From Deltaproteobacteria bacterium (lineage in GTDB: Bacteria; Myxococcota_A; Polyangia; Nannocystales; Nannocystaceae): a stretch of DNA of 64,000 bases. Where the stretch lies: NCBI GenBank assembly GCA_016709225.1, contig JADJEE010000002.1, positions 1,426,001 to 1,490,000 of the forward strand, written 5' to 3'. A program made the position numbers and the translations under genes. This document shows positions 56,846 through 64,000 of this stretch, piece after piece (positions within the stretch are counted from its first letter, which is position 1; each line of letters opens with the position of its first letter). The notes under the pieces are model-generated. The model saw only the letters and a list, made by a program, of their open reading frames with translations. It was not told the DNA's origin and did no database searches.

Positions 56846-57271
56846 GTGACGCTCAGGGCATCGACGAGCGTCGACGCGCTCGCCCCCTCGTGGGTTCTGC
56901 GCCACAGTGGGGGCGGCATCTTCGGTGTGGGCGAGCGCGGGCTGTGGGTCGGCAGCGGTCCCGACGACGATCTCCGCATCGCCGACTGTCCCCCTCGCTC
57001 CGCGCGGTTCCACGTCGCGCACGGCAAGTTGCTGTTGGAGGCTCACGTCGCGCTGTCGGTATCGTCGCGCCACGCCGAGCTGGTGCGACTGGCCGGCGGC
57101 GCGGAGCACCGACTCGCGCGCGGCAACGTCGTGCACCTGGGTCGCGCGCAGATCGCTAGCGGCGCGAGCGTGTCGGCGTCAGGACTGCACGAACAAGCAG
57201 CGAGATCGCTGCCTTCGAAGCGATCTCCAACCCGAGATCTCGCGTCGCCGCGAGCGGTCGCCGAGATCTGA
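56846..57271 (+). CDS. Small FHA-like protein
   Basis: A 141-residue protein from a GTG start, without a clear ribosome site. The core fits a forkhead-associated domain: VGERGLWVGSGPDDDLRIAD (the G-R/S-loop region), RSARFHVAHGKLLLEAH and GGAEHRLARGNVVHLG. FHA domains bind phosphothreonine, which fits a genome with many Ser/Thr kinases. The last 30 residues run into the GATC-dense stretch and are of lower coding character, so the true end may be earlier. Confidence 0.5.
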   Translation: MTLRASTSVDALAPSWVLRHSGGGIFGVGERGLWVGSGPDDDLRIADCPPRSARFHVAHGKLLLEAHVALSVSSRHAELVRLAGGAEHRLARGNVVHLGRAQIASGASVSASGLHEQAARSLPSKRSPTRDLASPRAVAEI

Positions 57272-57480
57272 TCGGAGATCGGATCGAGCCAAGATTCGAC
57301 GTCGGGATCGCAGATCGGCGCTGCGATGCAGATCTCGGAGGATCTGTGCGAAGCGCGACGATGGATCCGATCTCCCTGATCGCGGTACCTCGATCTGCGA
57401 TGCGTCTGACGACCCTGATGGACATCTTGGAGCGCGAGATCGGTGCCTCGCCCTCGGCCCGATCGAAGCTTGCCCAGCTC
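57181..57480. repeat. GATC-dense segment
   Basis: Seventeen GATC sites were counted by eye between 57181 and 57480, fifteen of them within 57181-57420, including overlapping AGATCT, CGATC and GGATC units. The neighbouring coding sequence has far fewer. It straddles the end of the FHA-like gene and the following intergenic stretch. No DnaA-box (TTATCCACA) is seen in it. Confidence 0.55.
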
Positions 57481-57612
57481 GTGGCCGAGCGTGGACAGCA
57501 GGAGAAGGCCGGCAAGGCCGGCAGCGTGCGCGTGACCAGCGAGGCCCGCCCCGACGGCCGCGCCTCGCGGTCGAAGCGATAGCGGGCGCCCTGCACGGGC
57601 GCTGCGCGGCCG
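57272..57612. other. Intergenic stretch holding the GATC cluster
   Basis: This 341-nt stretch between the FHA-like gene (plus) and the end of the PQQ-like gene (minus) is dominated by the GATC repeats. It contains one short open frame (57400-57582), reported separately; otherwise I see no gene or hairpin with a T-run. Confidence 0.5.
57400..57582 (+). CDS. Possible small basic protein
   Basis: A 60-residue open frame, MRLTTLMDILEREIGASPSA onward, Lys/Arg-rich towards the C-terminus. It has no visible ribosome site and no family match by eye. An in-frame ATG at 57361 would lengthen it by 13 residues. Position after the GATC cluster is the main point of interest. It may be spurious. Confidence 0.28.
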   Translation: MRLTTLMDILEREIGASPSARSKLAQLVAERGQQEKAGKAGSVRVTSEARPDGRASRSKR

Positions 57613-58557
57613 CTACCGCGGTACCAGCCGGGCAGCGTCGCCATCGAAGCCGCGCAGCTCGAACACCCGCTGCTGACCGCCGTACAGCACGACCACCAGC
57701 TGGCCGTCGTCGTCGACCCACAGATCCTCGTGGGACTTCGCGAGCCGCACGCGCTGAACGACCTCGCCGTCGCTGCGCCGCACGAGCACGAGCACGTCGC
57801 GCTCGGCGGTGAAGCCATAGCCGCTGACGATCCAGTCGCCGAGCACGAGGAAGCGGTTGTTCGAGACCAGGTTTGCGCTGCGCCAGCGCAGCTCGCCGCT
57901 GGTGGCGTCGACCGCGACCAGCGCGGAGCAGCGGCCCCGCGCCTCGGCGGCGTAGCTCTGACAGGCCTCGTTGAAGTAGACGACGCCGCCCGCGACGCGG
58001 AGGTCCTGCACCTCGAGGTGATCGGGCCGCGAGAGGTAGCGATCGAGGTCGAGCCGGAAGCGCTCCTCGCCGCAGCGGGAGAAGCCGCGCACCACGAAGG
58101 TGCAGTTGCGGGCATCGCTGCCGCCACAGCGGCCGCGGTCGTACGGCTCGCGGTAGAGCGCGACGTAGTCGTCACCATCGCGTTCGAGCAGGAACAGCTC
58201 CGCGCCGTCGGTCATCAGCGGGACGAACTGCGGCACGTTGGGTCCGACCCACGTGCGCGCCATGCCGTTCGCGAGTCCACCCTCGACGTGCGTGCGCAGG
58301 CGGCCGCGGAACTCGCGTTGCGCGGGCGGGTCCGGTGGTGCGTGCACGGTGAGATCACCGTCGTGGCGCTCGAGCTGGGCAACCTCGGCGTTGCACTCGT
58401 CGGCCGCCGTGGTCGCGACCGGGGGCGGCAGTGCGGCGGGCACCGGCGCAGGCATCGACGGCTGCGGGGGCGCAGGGGCCACCGACACGAGCGCGAGACC
58501 CTGCGAGCGACAGCCGAGCAGGAACAGTGCGGCGAACCACAGCGACCGCGACGACAC
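57613..58557 (-). CDS. PQQ-like beta-propeller lipoprotein
   Basis: A 314-residue lipoprotein from a GTG, MSSRSLWFAALFLLGC, with a Pro/Ala-rich linker. The body has strands typical of PQQ-type blades: FVPLMTDGAELFLLERDGDDYVALYRE, LRVAGGVVYFNEACQSYAAEARGRCSALVAVDATSGELRWR, LVSNNRFLVLGDWIVSGYGF, DVLVLVRRSDGEVVQRVRLA, DLWVDDDGQLVVVLYGGQQR. Only three to four blades are evident, so the fold may be shorter than a full propeller. Function unknown. The longer open frame to 58950 is not supported. Confidence 0.7.
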   Translation of the reverse strand: MSSRSLWFAALFLLGCRSQGLALVSVAPAPPQPSMPAPVPAALPPPVATTAADECNAEVAQLERHDGDLTVHAPPDPPAQREFRGRLRTHVEGGLANGMARTWVGPNVPQFVPLMTDGAELFLLERDGDDYVALYREPYDRGRCGGSDARNCTFVVRGFSRCGEERFRLDLDRYLSRPDHLEVQDLRVAGGVVYFNEACQSYAAEARGRCSALVAVDATSGELRWRSANLVSNNRFLVLGDWIVSGYGFTAERDVLVLVRRSDGEVVQRVRLAKSHEDLWVDDDGQLVVVLYGGQQRVFELRGFDGDAARLVPR

Positions 58558-58607
58558 GCCCGCAGCGTAGCAGAGCCCGCTGGCCGCGATCCTGGAGCGC
58601 GACGCCG

Positions 58608-59642
58608 TCAGTCGAACGAGATCTGCGCGGCGACCAACGCGTGGTCGGTGCGGACCGAGGGCGGCGGGGTGCTGGCGACCGAGTGGCCGGCATCGAGGAG
58701 GTGTTGGTTGAGCACCCGGACGTTGCGGACCCGACCGATGCGGTTGGGATTGCGCCGCTGCAGCTGCTCGCTGACCAAGACGTGATCGAGCAGCTGCGCG
58801 CGCCCATCGAACACGTGCGAGTACTCGTCGGGGTCGCAGTCGCCTCCGTCGTCGAGCTCGTTGGCGCTGTGGAGCAGGCGTTCGCCGGCCTCGATGTCGC
58901 CGAGCCGTGCGGCGACCGGCCCCGCCACCAGCTGGGTGGTCGTCGACCACAGCGTGTCGTTGAAGCAGCCCAGCACGATGACCGGCTGCTCACTGGTCTC
59001 GAGCTGCTCGACCACCAGGGCCCGCAGCGCGACCGCCTCGGCGGTGCGCACCACGTGCGCCCGCGCGGCCGCCAACGCGACGCCGACCGGGTGAGAGCGA
59101 TCGACGCCATCGTCGAAGCGGCCGCGTCGCGAGTGCAGATGCGCGACGAAGACCGTCACCGCCGCGCCGCCGTGCAGCCGCAGCGTGGCCCGCAGCATCG
59201 CGCGACCGAAGCGTCGCAGGTGCGCAGGGTCGCCGTCGGCGAGCTCGCAGACCCCCGCGCGGACGCTGGCCGGGAAGTCCACGATGGCTTCGGCGTCGAC
59301 GATCTCCACGCGTGTGACCAGTGCGTTGTGGGGTCCGCCGACGAACGCCACGCCATCGTCGTGGTGGGGCACCTCGGCGTCGAGGCCGGGCGCGAAGACC
59401 TCGGCCCCCCGGAGCTTCGACGCATGCAGCACGTCGTCGAGGGCCTGACGGCTGTGGCGCTCCTGCAGACCCAACACGTCGAGCGGCCCTTCGTCGAGCA
59501 TGTGGGCCAGCCACGCCACCTTGGCGCCGTAGCTGCCGCGGTCGTAGCCCGGCCACGTGGGCGTCTGCAGCAGACGCTGTCCCGCATGGCACAGTGTCTC
59601 TGCGTTGAGGGTCCCGACCCAGAAGCGTCCGATCGCGGCCAT
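58608..59642 (-). CDS. Endonuclease/exonuclease/phosphatase-family protein
   Basis: A 344-residue protein starting MAAIGRFWVGTLNAETLCHA. EEP-fold landmarks: WVGTLNAETL at the start, VLGLQERHSRQALDD (the metal-binding Gln-Glu), FVAHLHSRRGRFDD, VIVLGCFNDTLWS (the GDFN motif with Cys for Asp), LLDHVLVSEQL and RTDHALVAAQISFD at the end. The Asp-to-Cys change in the GDFN motif may reduce or alter activity. No signal peptide, so intracellular. Substrate is unknown. It lies 50 nt upstream of the PQQ-like gene on the same strand. Confidence 0.82.
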   Translation of the reverse strand: MAAIGRFWVGTLNAETLCHAGQRLLQTPTWPGYDRGSYGAKVAWLAHMLDEGPLDVLGLQERHSRQALDDVLHASKLRGAEVFAPGLDAEVPHHDDGVAFVGGPHNALVTRVEIVDAEAIVDFPASVRAGVCELADGDPAHLRRFGRAMLRATLRLHGGAAVTVFVAHLHSRRGRFDDGVDRSHPVGVALAAARAHVVRTAEAVALRALVVEQLETSEQPVIVLGCFNDTLWSTTTQLVAGPVAARLGDIEAGERLLHSANELDDGGDCDPDEYSHVFDGRAQLLDHVLVSEQLQRRNPNRIGRVRNVRVLNQHLLDAGHSVASTPPPSVRTDHALVAAQISFD

Positions 59643-59777
59643 CGCGTGCGCTTCGTAGTCGTGCGGGGCGGCAGTTCGATCCCTGGTGCCCCGCTTGCGT
59701 GGGCGCACGCGGCCCCACGGCGGCTTTCCCCCTGGGTCGCCGTGGCCGCGCTACGCTCCGCTGCGCCGAGGAGCACC

Positions 59778-60380
59778 GTGGCCAAGGGCAACCGCGACAG
59801 CTGGAACGCACGCATCGCGCGTGCAGGGCTCGCCGCCCTCGGAGGCTGGCGCTACGTGGGCGAGCTGCCTGCGCCGCGCAAGGCGGTGTGCCTGGCGGTG
59901 CCGCACACCGCCAACCAAGACGGGGTGCTGCTGGTGCTGCTGTCGCAGTCCGTGGGCCTGCCGATCTCGTGGATGGTGAAGGACGCGTGGGGCAAGGGCC
60001 TGACCGGCCCGCTCGTGCGCGGCGTCGGCGGGGTCCCCATCGATCGCTCCGCGAAGCACGGCATGGTCGATCAGATGGTGCGGGAGTTCGAGCGCCGCGA
60101 CGACTTCTACCTCGTCATCCCGCCCGAGGGCACGCGCAAGCGGACGGAGTACTGGAAGTCCGGCTTCTATCGCATCGCGCTCGGGGCCAAGGTGCCGGTG
60201 GTGCCGGGCTTCCTCGACTATCGCAACAAGGTCGGCGGCTTCGCAGACCCGATCGAGATGACCGGCGACGTGCACGTCGACATGGACCGCATCCGAGCGT
60301 TCTACGGCAACGCCGCGCCGATGGCCCAGGACCCGGAGAAGTTCGGCCCGATTCGCCTGCGCGAAGAAGACCAGACATGA
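59778..60380 (+). CDS. PlsC-type acyltransferase
   Basis: A 200-residue protein from a GTG with GAGGAG 4 nt before it. Acyltransferase motifs: HTANQDG (the HX4D catalytic motif) near residue 43, GGVPIDRS near 80, and VIPPEGTRKR near 114, followed by FYRIALGAKVPVVPG. It belongs to the 1-acyl-glycerol-3-phosphate O-acyltransferase superfamily. Its stop overlaps the next start by ATGA. Substrate not determinable. Confidence 0.92.
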   Translation: MAKGNRDSWNARIARAGLAALGGWRYVGELPAPRKAVCLAVPHTANQDGVLLVLLSQSVGLPISWMVKDAWGKGLTGPLVRGVGGVPIDRSAKHGMVDQMVREFERRDDFYLVIPPEGTRKRTEYWKSGFYRIALGAKVPVVPGFLDYRNKVGGFADPIEMTGDVHVDMDRIRAFYGNAAPMAQDPEKFGPIRLREEDQT

Positions 60381-61708
60381 GCGGCCATGCGCGGGCGCGG
60401 GTGCTCGCACTGGGGGCGCTGGCGGTGTTGCTCGGCTGCCATCCCCGGGGCGAGCCCACGCGTACCGGCACCGACCACCGCGCGCCCGACCCGGCGCTGC
60501 GACGCGACCTCGCGCTGACGCCCGCGCAGACCGAGTACCTCGCGAAGCTGGCCGCGAACGCCGACGCGCACCCCGACGATGCGCAGGCCCGCAAGGCCTC
60601 GGGCCTCGCCCACATGCGCTTCGCACTCTCGGGCGTGCTGTCGCTGCGCGAGCGGGCGGAGCTCGACCTCGAGGCCGCGCTCCGGCTCGATCGCGACGAT
60701 CGCGAGCTGGCACGCGCGCTCGGTCGCTTCTACAACATGCGCGCGGTCGAGCGCGACGGCAGCAAGGCGGGGGCGCAGATCGAGGCCTACCGTGCGTACC
60801 TCGGCGACGTCGCGGTCGGCGAGATGCGCTCCGAGCAGTTCGTCGCCTACGCGTTCTCCCAGCTGGGCCGCATCCTCGAGCTACGCAACCGCGGCCGCCT
60901 GCTCGCGGCCTACGGCGTGGTCAAGCAGCTCGAGGACCAGCTGCGCGAGCGGACCACCCGCGACCCCGAGGACATCGAGCTGCTCGCGGTCGCGGGCAAC
61001 TTCTCGTTCTTCTTCGCCGGCAACATTCCCAGCGGCAAGAAGCAGCGCGTGCGCGATGCGGTGAACTACTTCACCCAGCTGCGCGCGCGGTGGTCCCAGC
61101 TGCGCGAGGGTGCCCGCGATCCCGAGCAATGCCCCAACACCTACGAGAACTTCATGTTCGAGCTGGCCGAGGGGCATGTGACGCTCGGCGAGCTCGACCG
61201 CGCGCGACCGATCTACGAGGAGCTCACGCAGCTGCGCGAGCCCATCACGCGCCCCAAGCAGCAGATCGCATTCGTGGCGGCCGAGCGCCTGCGCAACCTC
61301 GACTACTACGACGGCAAGCTCGAGCTGATGCCGCCGTGGCCGAGCGACCTCGGCAACTGCGTGGTGTGCCACGCGTACACCAGCGAGGTCCCGCTCACCA
61401 CGCTCTACAGCCGTGAGCCGCTGACGCTCGACGACATGCCCAAGGTCGAGAGCAAGCCGATCCCCAGCACCGCGCGCGTGCCCGACGAAGTACGGGCGAT
61501 CCTCGGCGAGCACTGCGTGCGATGTCACGGCACCGACGGCACCGCCGAGGCCTTCGCGACCTTCGAGAGCGATGCCGCCGCGCTGCTGCACTCGGCGGCG
61601 ATCGGTCGACGCGTCGCGGCCGGCGAGATGCCACCCGACCAGCCGCTGCCGGCCGGCGTCGCCGACGTACTCACGCGCTGGGCGACCGGCGAAGCGCCCC
61701 GACGGTGA
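60377..61708 (+). CDS. TPR-like lipoprotein with two c-type heme motifs
   Basis: A 443-residue lipoprotein (ALGALAVLLGC) coupled to the acyltransferase gene. Residues 35-280 are TPR-like helices (AQTEYLAKLAANADAHPDDAQARKASGLAHM, ELARALGRFYNMRAVERD, AYRAYLGDVAVGEMRSEQ, ELAEGHVTLGELDRARPIYEEL). The C-terminal part has two heme-binding motifs, CVVCH and CVRCHG, the latter followed by a cytochrome-c-like GTDGTAEAFATFESDAAALL. It is likely a membrane-anchored electron-transfer protein. The pairing with a lipid acyltransferase is unusual. Confidence 0.83.
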   Translation: MSGHARARVLALGALAVLLGCHPRGEPTRTGTDHRAPDPALRRDLALTPAQTEYLAKLAANADAHPDDAQARKASGLAHMRFALSGVLSLRERAELDLEAALRLDRDDRELARALGRFYNMRAVERDGSKAGAQIEAYRAYLGDVAVGEMRSEQFVAYAFSQLGRILELRNRGRLLAAYGVVKQLEDQLRERTTRDPEDIELLAVAGNFSFFFAGNIPSGKKQRVRDAVNYFTQLRARWSQLREGARDPEQCPNTYENFMFELAEGHVTLGELDRARPIYEELTQLREPITRPKQQIAFVAAERLRNLDYYDGKLELMPPWPSDLGNCVVCHAYTSEVPLTTLYSREPLTLDDMPKVESKPIPSTARVPDEVRAILGEHCVRCHGTDGTAEAFATFESDAAALLHSAAIGRRVAAGEMPPDQPLPAGVADVLTRWATGEAPRR

Positions 61709-61730
61709 GTGCGGGCTCGCGCGCGGCCGC

Positions 61731-62684
61731 TCAGAGCGGCGCGTTGGGATCGACGTTGGCCGCGAACCACTCGGCGGTGAGGCGAAGCCCCTCGTCGAGC
61801 GGGGTCGGCTCGCCGACCAGTCGCACGAACTCGCGCTCGTCGATGGCGGAGCGCTCGACGTCACCGGGGCGACGCGGCGCACGCAGCAACGGCACCTCAC
61901 GCCCGAGCGCGCGCATCAGGCCGCGCGCGATGTCGGCGGTGGTCGCGGGCACGCCGGTGCAGACGTTGAGCACCTGCACGTCGAGCTCGCCGGCGGCGGC
62001 GATGACGTTCGCGCGCACGCAGTCACGCACGTAGACGTAGTCGCGGATGCAGCCGTCGTCACCGCTGTCGCGCCGCGCGGTGATCGTGATGGGCTCGCCG
62101 CGGAGGATCTGCGCGCAGAAGACCGCGATCGCGGCCGCGCCGTGCTTGCTCTGCCGCGGGCCGTAGACGTTGCCGTAGCGCAGGATGTTGACCGCCAGCC
62201 CGTGCTCGCGCGCGGCCGCACGCAGGTAGTACTCGACCGCGAGCTTGCTGCAGGCATACGGGCTCATCGGGAACACCGGTGAGTCGACCTTGGCCTTGGT
62301 GCCCTCGGGCACGTCGCCGTAGATCGCCCCGCCGGTGCTCGCGAACACCAGCCGTGAGACGCCGTGGCGCAGGCACGCCTGCAGGACCACCAGCGAGCCC
62401 ATGACGTTGACCTCGGCGTCGTGCAGCGGGTCGCGCACGCTGCGGGTGACGTTTGCGACCGCCGCGTGATGGCTGACGACCTCGGGCTTCCACGTCGCGA
62501 ACGCGCGCTCGATGCCCTCGCGATCGGTGACGCTGACCTGCTCGAAGGCCGCGCCGTCGGGCACGCGATTGGGGCCCTCCTCGCGTGCGACACCGACCAC
62601 GACGACCTCGTGTCCTTGCGCCACCAGCCCCTCGGCGACGTGGCTGCCGACGAAGCCGGCACCGCCGGTGACGAGGATGCGCAT
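61731..62684 (-). CDS. NAD-dependent sugar-nucleotide epimerase/dehydratase
   Basis: A 317-residue short-chain dehydrogenase-type enzyme. Rossmann motif TGGAGFVGSHVAEGL starts at residue 6; the catalytic YACSK lies near 145, preceded by FASTGGAIYG. RYGNVYGPRQSKHGA and IRDYVYVRDCVRA are typical of UDP-glucose 4-epimerase-like enzymes of the extended SDR class. The product would supply sugars for envelope polysaccharides; exact reaction not determinable. Convergent with the di-heme gene. Confidence 0.92.
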   Translation of the reverse strand: MRILVTGGAGFVGSHVAEGLVAQGHEVVVVGVAREEGPNRVPDGAAFEQVSVTDREGIERAFATWKPEVVSHHAAVANVTRSVRDPLHDAEVNVMGSLVVLQACLRHGVSRLVFASTGGAIYGDVPEGTKAKVDSPVFPMSPYACSKLAVEYYLRAAAREHGLAVNILRYGNVYGPRQSKHGAAAIAVFCAQILRGEPITITARRDSGDDGCIRDYVYVRDCVRANVIAAAGELDVQVLNVCTGVPATTADIARGLMRALGREVPLLRAPRRPGDVERSAIDEREFVRLVGEPTPLDEGLRLTAEWFAANVDPNAPL

Positions 62685-62745
62685 GCGGAAATCGGGCTAT
62701 CACCCGCGCGCGCGCAGTGTCAAGCCATCGCCCGCCCCGCGGGGG

Positions 62746-63828
62746 TCAGTCGGGCGAGTTGGGCGAGCTGAAGCGCTGGAGGAACTCGGCCGCGGCCGGT
62801 GAGGCCCAGTCCTCGACCCACCAGTGGCCCTGATCGGACTCGCACCACACGAGCTGGTTCTCGCCGGTGCAACCTTGGTACTCGACGCAGCGGTCGGTGG
62901 GCGAAATCGGCGTGGTGTCGGTGCCGCAGCCGTCCTCGGCGCGCCAGAAATCGCGCACGGCCTCGCCGTTGACGAAGGGCACGATCTCGTCGTTGGTCGC
63001 GTGCATCGTCCAGGCCGGCACCGGCCCGTGGCAGTTCTCGGGCTGCGCCGAGGTGCCGCCGAGCCCTGCACCTCCGAGTGCGGCCGCGCGCACGTACGCG
63101 CCGCGATAGCACATCAGCGAGTGCGTGAAGTAGCCGCCGTCGGAGAAGCCCATCACGAACAGGCGGTCGAGATCCACGCACAGCTGGTTGGCCGCGGTGT
63201 TGGCGAGCACGTCGAACATGTCGACATCGGCCGAGTTGGGGTTGCCATACTCGAAGCCGCTGACGCCACCGAACTGCGCGAGGATGCGGCCATTGGGGTA
63301 GATCGCGATGGCCTCGCCGTCCCACTCCTGCTGCACGCGGAAGCGGCTCTGCGAGGTCGACATGTTCTCGGTGAGACCATGGAAGCCGAACACCAGCGGG
63401 TACGCCCGCGTGGGATCGTAGTCAGTCGGCAGCTCGATGATGTACTCGCGTGCGACGCCGCCGACGTCGATCACGCCGTCGAGGATCGACCCCGGCTGCC
63501 CACCACAACCCATCGAGGCGCCGAGCCACTCCGGCGGTGGATCGGTGTCGTTGCCCTCGCCGGTGCTGCTGTCGGCGCTCGCGTCACCGCCGTCGCCCTG
63601 CGAGCTGTCACCGTCGGCCGCGCTCGCGGACATGCTGCCGCCGTGCGAAGCGCTCTCGCCCTGTGTCGCGTCCGAGCCGTCGTCGGTGCTGGCGACGTCG
63701 GTCGCCGAGACCTCGAGCTCCGCGTGGCCGCTGACGGTGCACGCCAGCGCCGCGGACAGCGGCCAGGCACAGCGCCATCGGCGGCATGGGACCCACGGAG
63801 CAACGACGGAGGTGCGGGGAGCGGCCAC
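62746..63828 (-). CDS. Esterase (PHB-depolymerase/LpqC-like) lipoprotein
   Basis: A 360-residue exported hydrolase from a GTG. The N-terminus ends in LSAALAC as a lipid-attachment site; a Ser/Asp/Gly linker follows (about residues 40-95). Alpha/beta-hydrolase landmarks: PLVFGFHGLTENMSTS, nucleophile GFSDGGYF, Asp in HATNDEIVPFVNGEA and His in CESDQGHWWVEDWASPA. This matches the LpqC/feruloyl-esterase/PHB-depolymerase-like group. With one G removed near 63771 an alternative ATG start would read MPPMALCLPLSAALAC, a better signal, so a frameshift near the start is possible. Confidence 0.85.
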   Translation of the reverse strand: MAAPRTSVVAPWVPCRRWRCAWPLSAALACTVSGHAELEVSATDVASTDDGSDATQGESASHGGSMSASAADGDSSQGDGGDASADSSTGEGNDTDPPPEWLGASMGCGGQPGSILDGVIDVGGVAREYIIELPTDYDPTRAYPLVFGFHGLTENMSTSQSRFRVQQEWDGEAIAIYPNGRILAQFGGVSGFEYGNPNSADVDMFDVLANTAANQLCVDLDRLFVMGFSDGGYFTHSLMCYRGAYVRAAALGGAGLGGTSAQPENCHGPVPAWTMHATNDEIVPFVNGEAVRDFWRAEDGCGTDTTPISPTDRCVEYQGCTGENQLVWCESDQGHWWVEDWASPAAAEFLQRFSSPNSPD

Positions 63829-63893
63829 TCATGCTGTTGGTGACCCCGTCATCGCCGCGGTTCGCCAAGGCCACGCGATCGAGCGCACAAACG

Positions 63894-63920
63894 ACGATCG
63901 CGGCCAGCGGCCGCGATCGT
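63894..63920. terminator. Strong hairpin near the right edge
   Basis: ACGATCGCGGCC pairs perfectly with GGCCGCGATCGT (12 bp, 3-nt loop). It lies about 43 nt beyond the stop of a minus-strand gene that enters from the right edge and is upstream of the esterase gene. No T-run follows on the minus strand. Confidence 0.5.
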
Positions 63921-63963
63921 CCGTACCAACACTACAGGGGCCGGCGGGGCCCCCACGGTGGAA

Positions 63964-64000
63964 TCACTCGGCGGCGAGCTCGGCGTCGCTCGGGCGACGA
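63964..64000 (-). CDS. C-terminal end of a gene running off the right edge
   Basis: On the minus strand the frame reads RRPSDAELAAE then a stop at 63964-63966. Only 11 residues are visible, so identity cannot be given. The hairpin at 63894-63920 sits where its terminator would be expected. Confidence 0.4.
   Translation of the reverse strand, partial: RRPSDAELAAE

Noticed and set aside
57181..57480. Replication origin at the GATC cluster
   Set aside because: GATC density alone suggested it, but no DnaA box (TTATCCACA-like) and no dnaA, dnaN or gidA gene was seen nearby.
59663..59694. tRNA T-arm-like sequence (GTTCGATCC) inside a GCGGGGC/GCCCCGC stem
   Set aside because: No acceptor, D- or anticodon arm upstream, where the nuclease-family gene starts. 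Not a tRNA; the motif is treated as chance or an ordinary stem.

Overview
The window is very GC-rich, has GC-biased third codon positions, and carries many predicted surface lipoproteins with Ser/Thr/Gly/Asp-rich linkers behind the lipid-anchored Cys. It also has long eukaryotic-type Ser/Thr kinases fused to TPR regions, a DUF1552/DUF1592 pair, a DUF2330 protein and a MYXO-CTERM tail (a Gly-Gly-Phe-Ala-Ala hydrophobic segment followed by Arg-Arg-Arg-Arg-Arg-Ala). Together these point to a delta-proteobacterial myxobacterium, probably of the Nannocystis/Plesiocystis/Enhygromyxa side. That placement rests on family knowledge, not on a marker gene. No rRNA, tRNA, CRISPR array or intact insertion sequence was seen.

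Region by region. 1-5325 is a tightly packed plus-strand toxin/immunity island of the type VI secretion kind: a HEAT-like TIGR02270 protein (cut by the window edge), a ketosynthase-fold protein that lacks the catalytic Cys, an AHH-type nuclease toxin, an Imm11-like and an Imm49-like immunity protein, and a second TIGR02270 protein. 5333-9186 (minus) holds a von Willebrand A lipoprotein with a frameshift, an HD-domain hydrolase and an acyl-CoA ligase. 9324-15133 is mostly secreted lipoproteins (beta-propeller, LamG-like, Cys-rich, HEAT-like, beta-helix-like). 15243-19802 (minus) holds an MmcQ/YjbR protein and a giant two-module CoA-dehydratase activase. 20033-24099 (plus) holds a frameshifted kinase-TPR receptor, a cupin and a DUF3667 membrane protein. 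24107-27528 is the DUF1592/DUF1552 secretion pair. 27652-33223 is a MacAB-like ABC efflux operon with three successive HlyD-type adaptors. 33475-35549 is an ECF sigma factor coupled to a FecR-like anti-sigma factor.

35575-50005 is another surface-protein stretch: a second MmcQ/YjbR protein, the DUF2330/MYXO-CTERM protein, a di-heme cytochrome, several lipoproteins, a full kinase-TPR receptor and a FAS1-containing lipoprotein. 50006-64000 holds DarP/YjgA, a zinc-ribbon/GIDE-like membrane protein, a LysR regulator divergent from a beta-propeller lipoprotein across a perfect palindrome, a large glycosidase-like lipoprotein, a small FHA-like protein, an unusual GATC-dense stretch, a PQQ-like lipoprotein, an endonuclease/exonuclease/phosphatase-family enzyme, a PlsC-type acyltransferase coupled to a TPR di-heme lipoprotein, a sugar-nucleotide epimerase, and an esterase lipoprotein.

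How the parts work together. The left island looks like a self-contained antibacterial effector module whose secretion machinery would lie to the left of the window. The rest is a cell-envelope and signalling landscape: exported binding or hydrolytic proteins, c-type cytochromes, efflux, and receptors or sigma switches. At least three genes are interrupted by apparent single-base indels, so either the assembly has indel errors or these loci are decaying.
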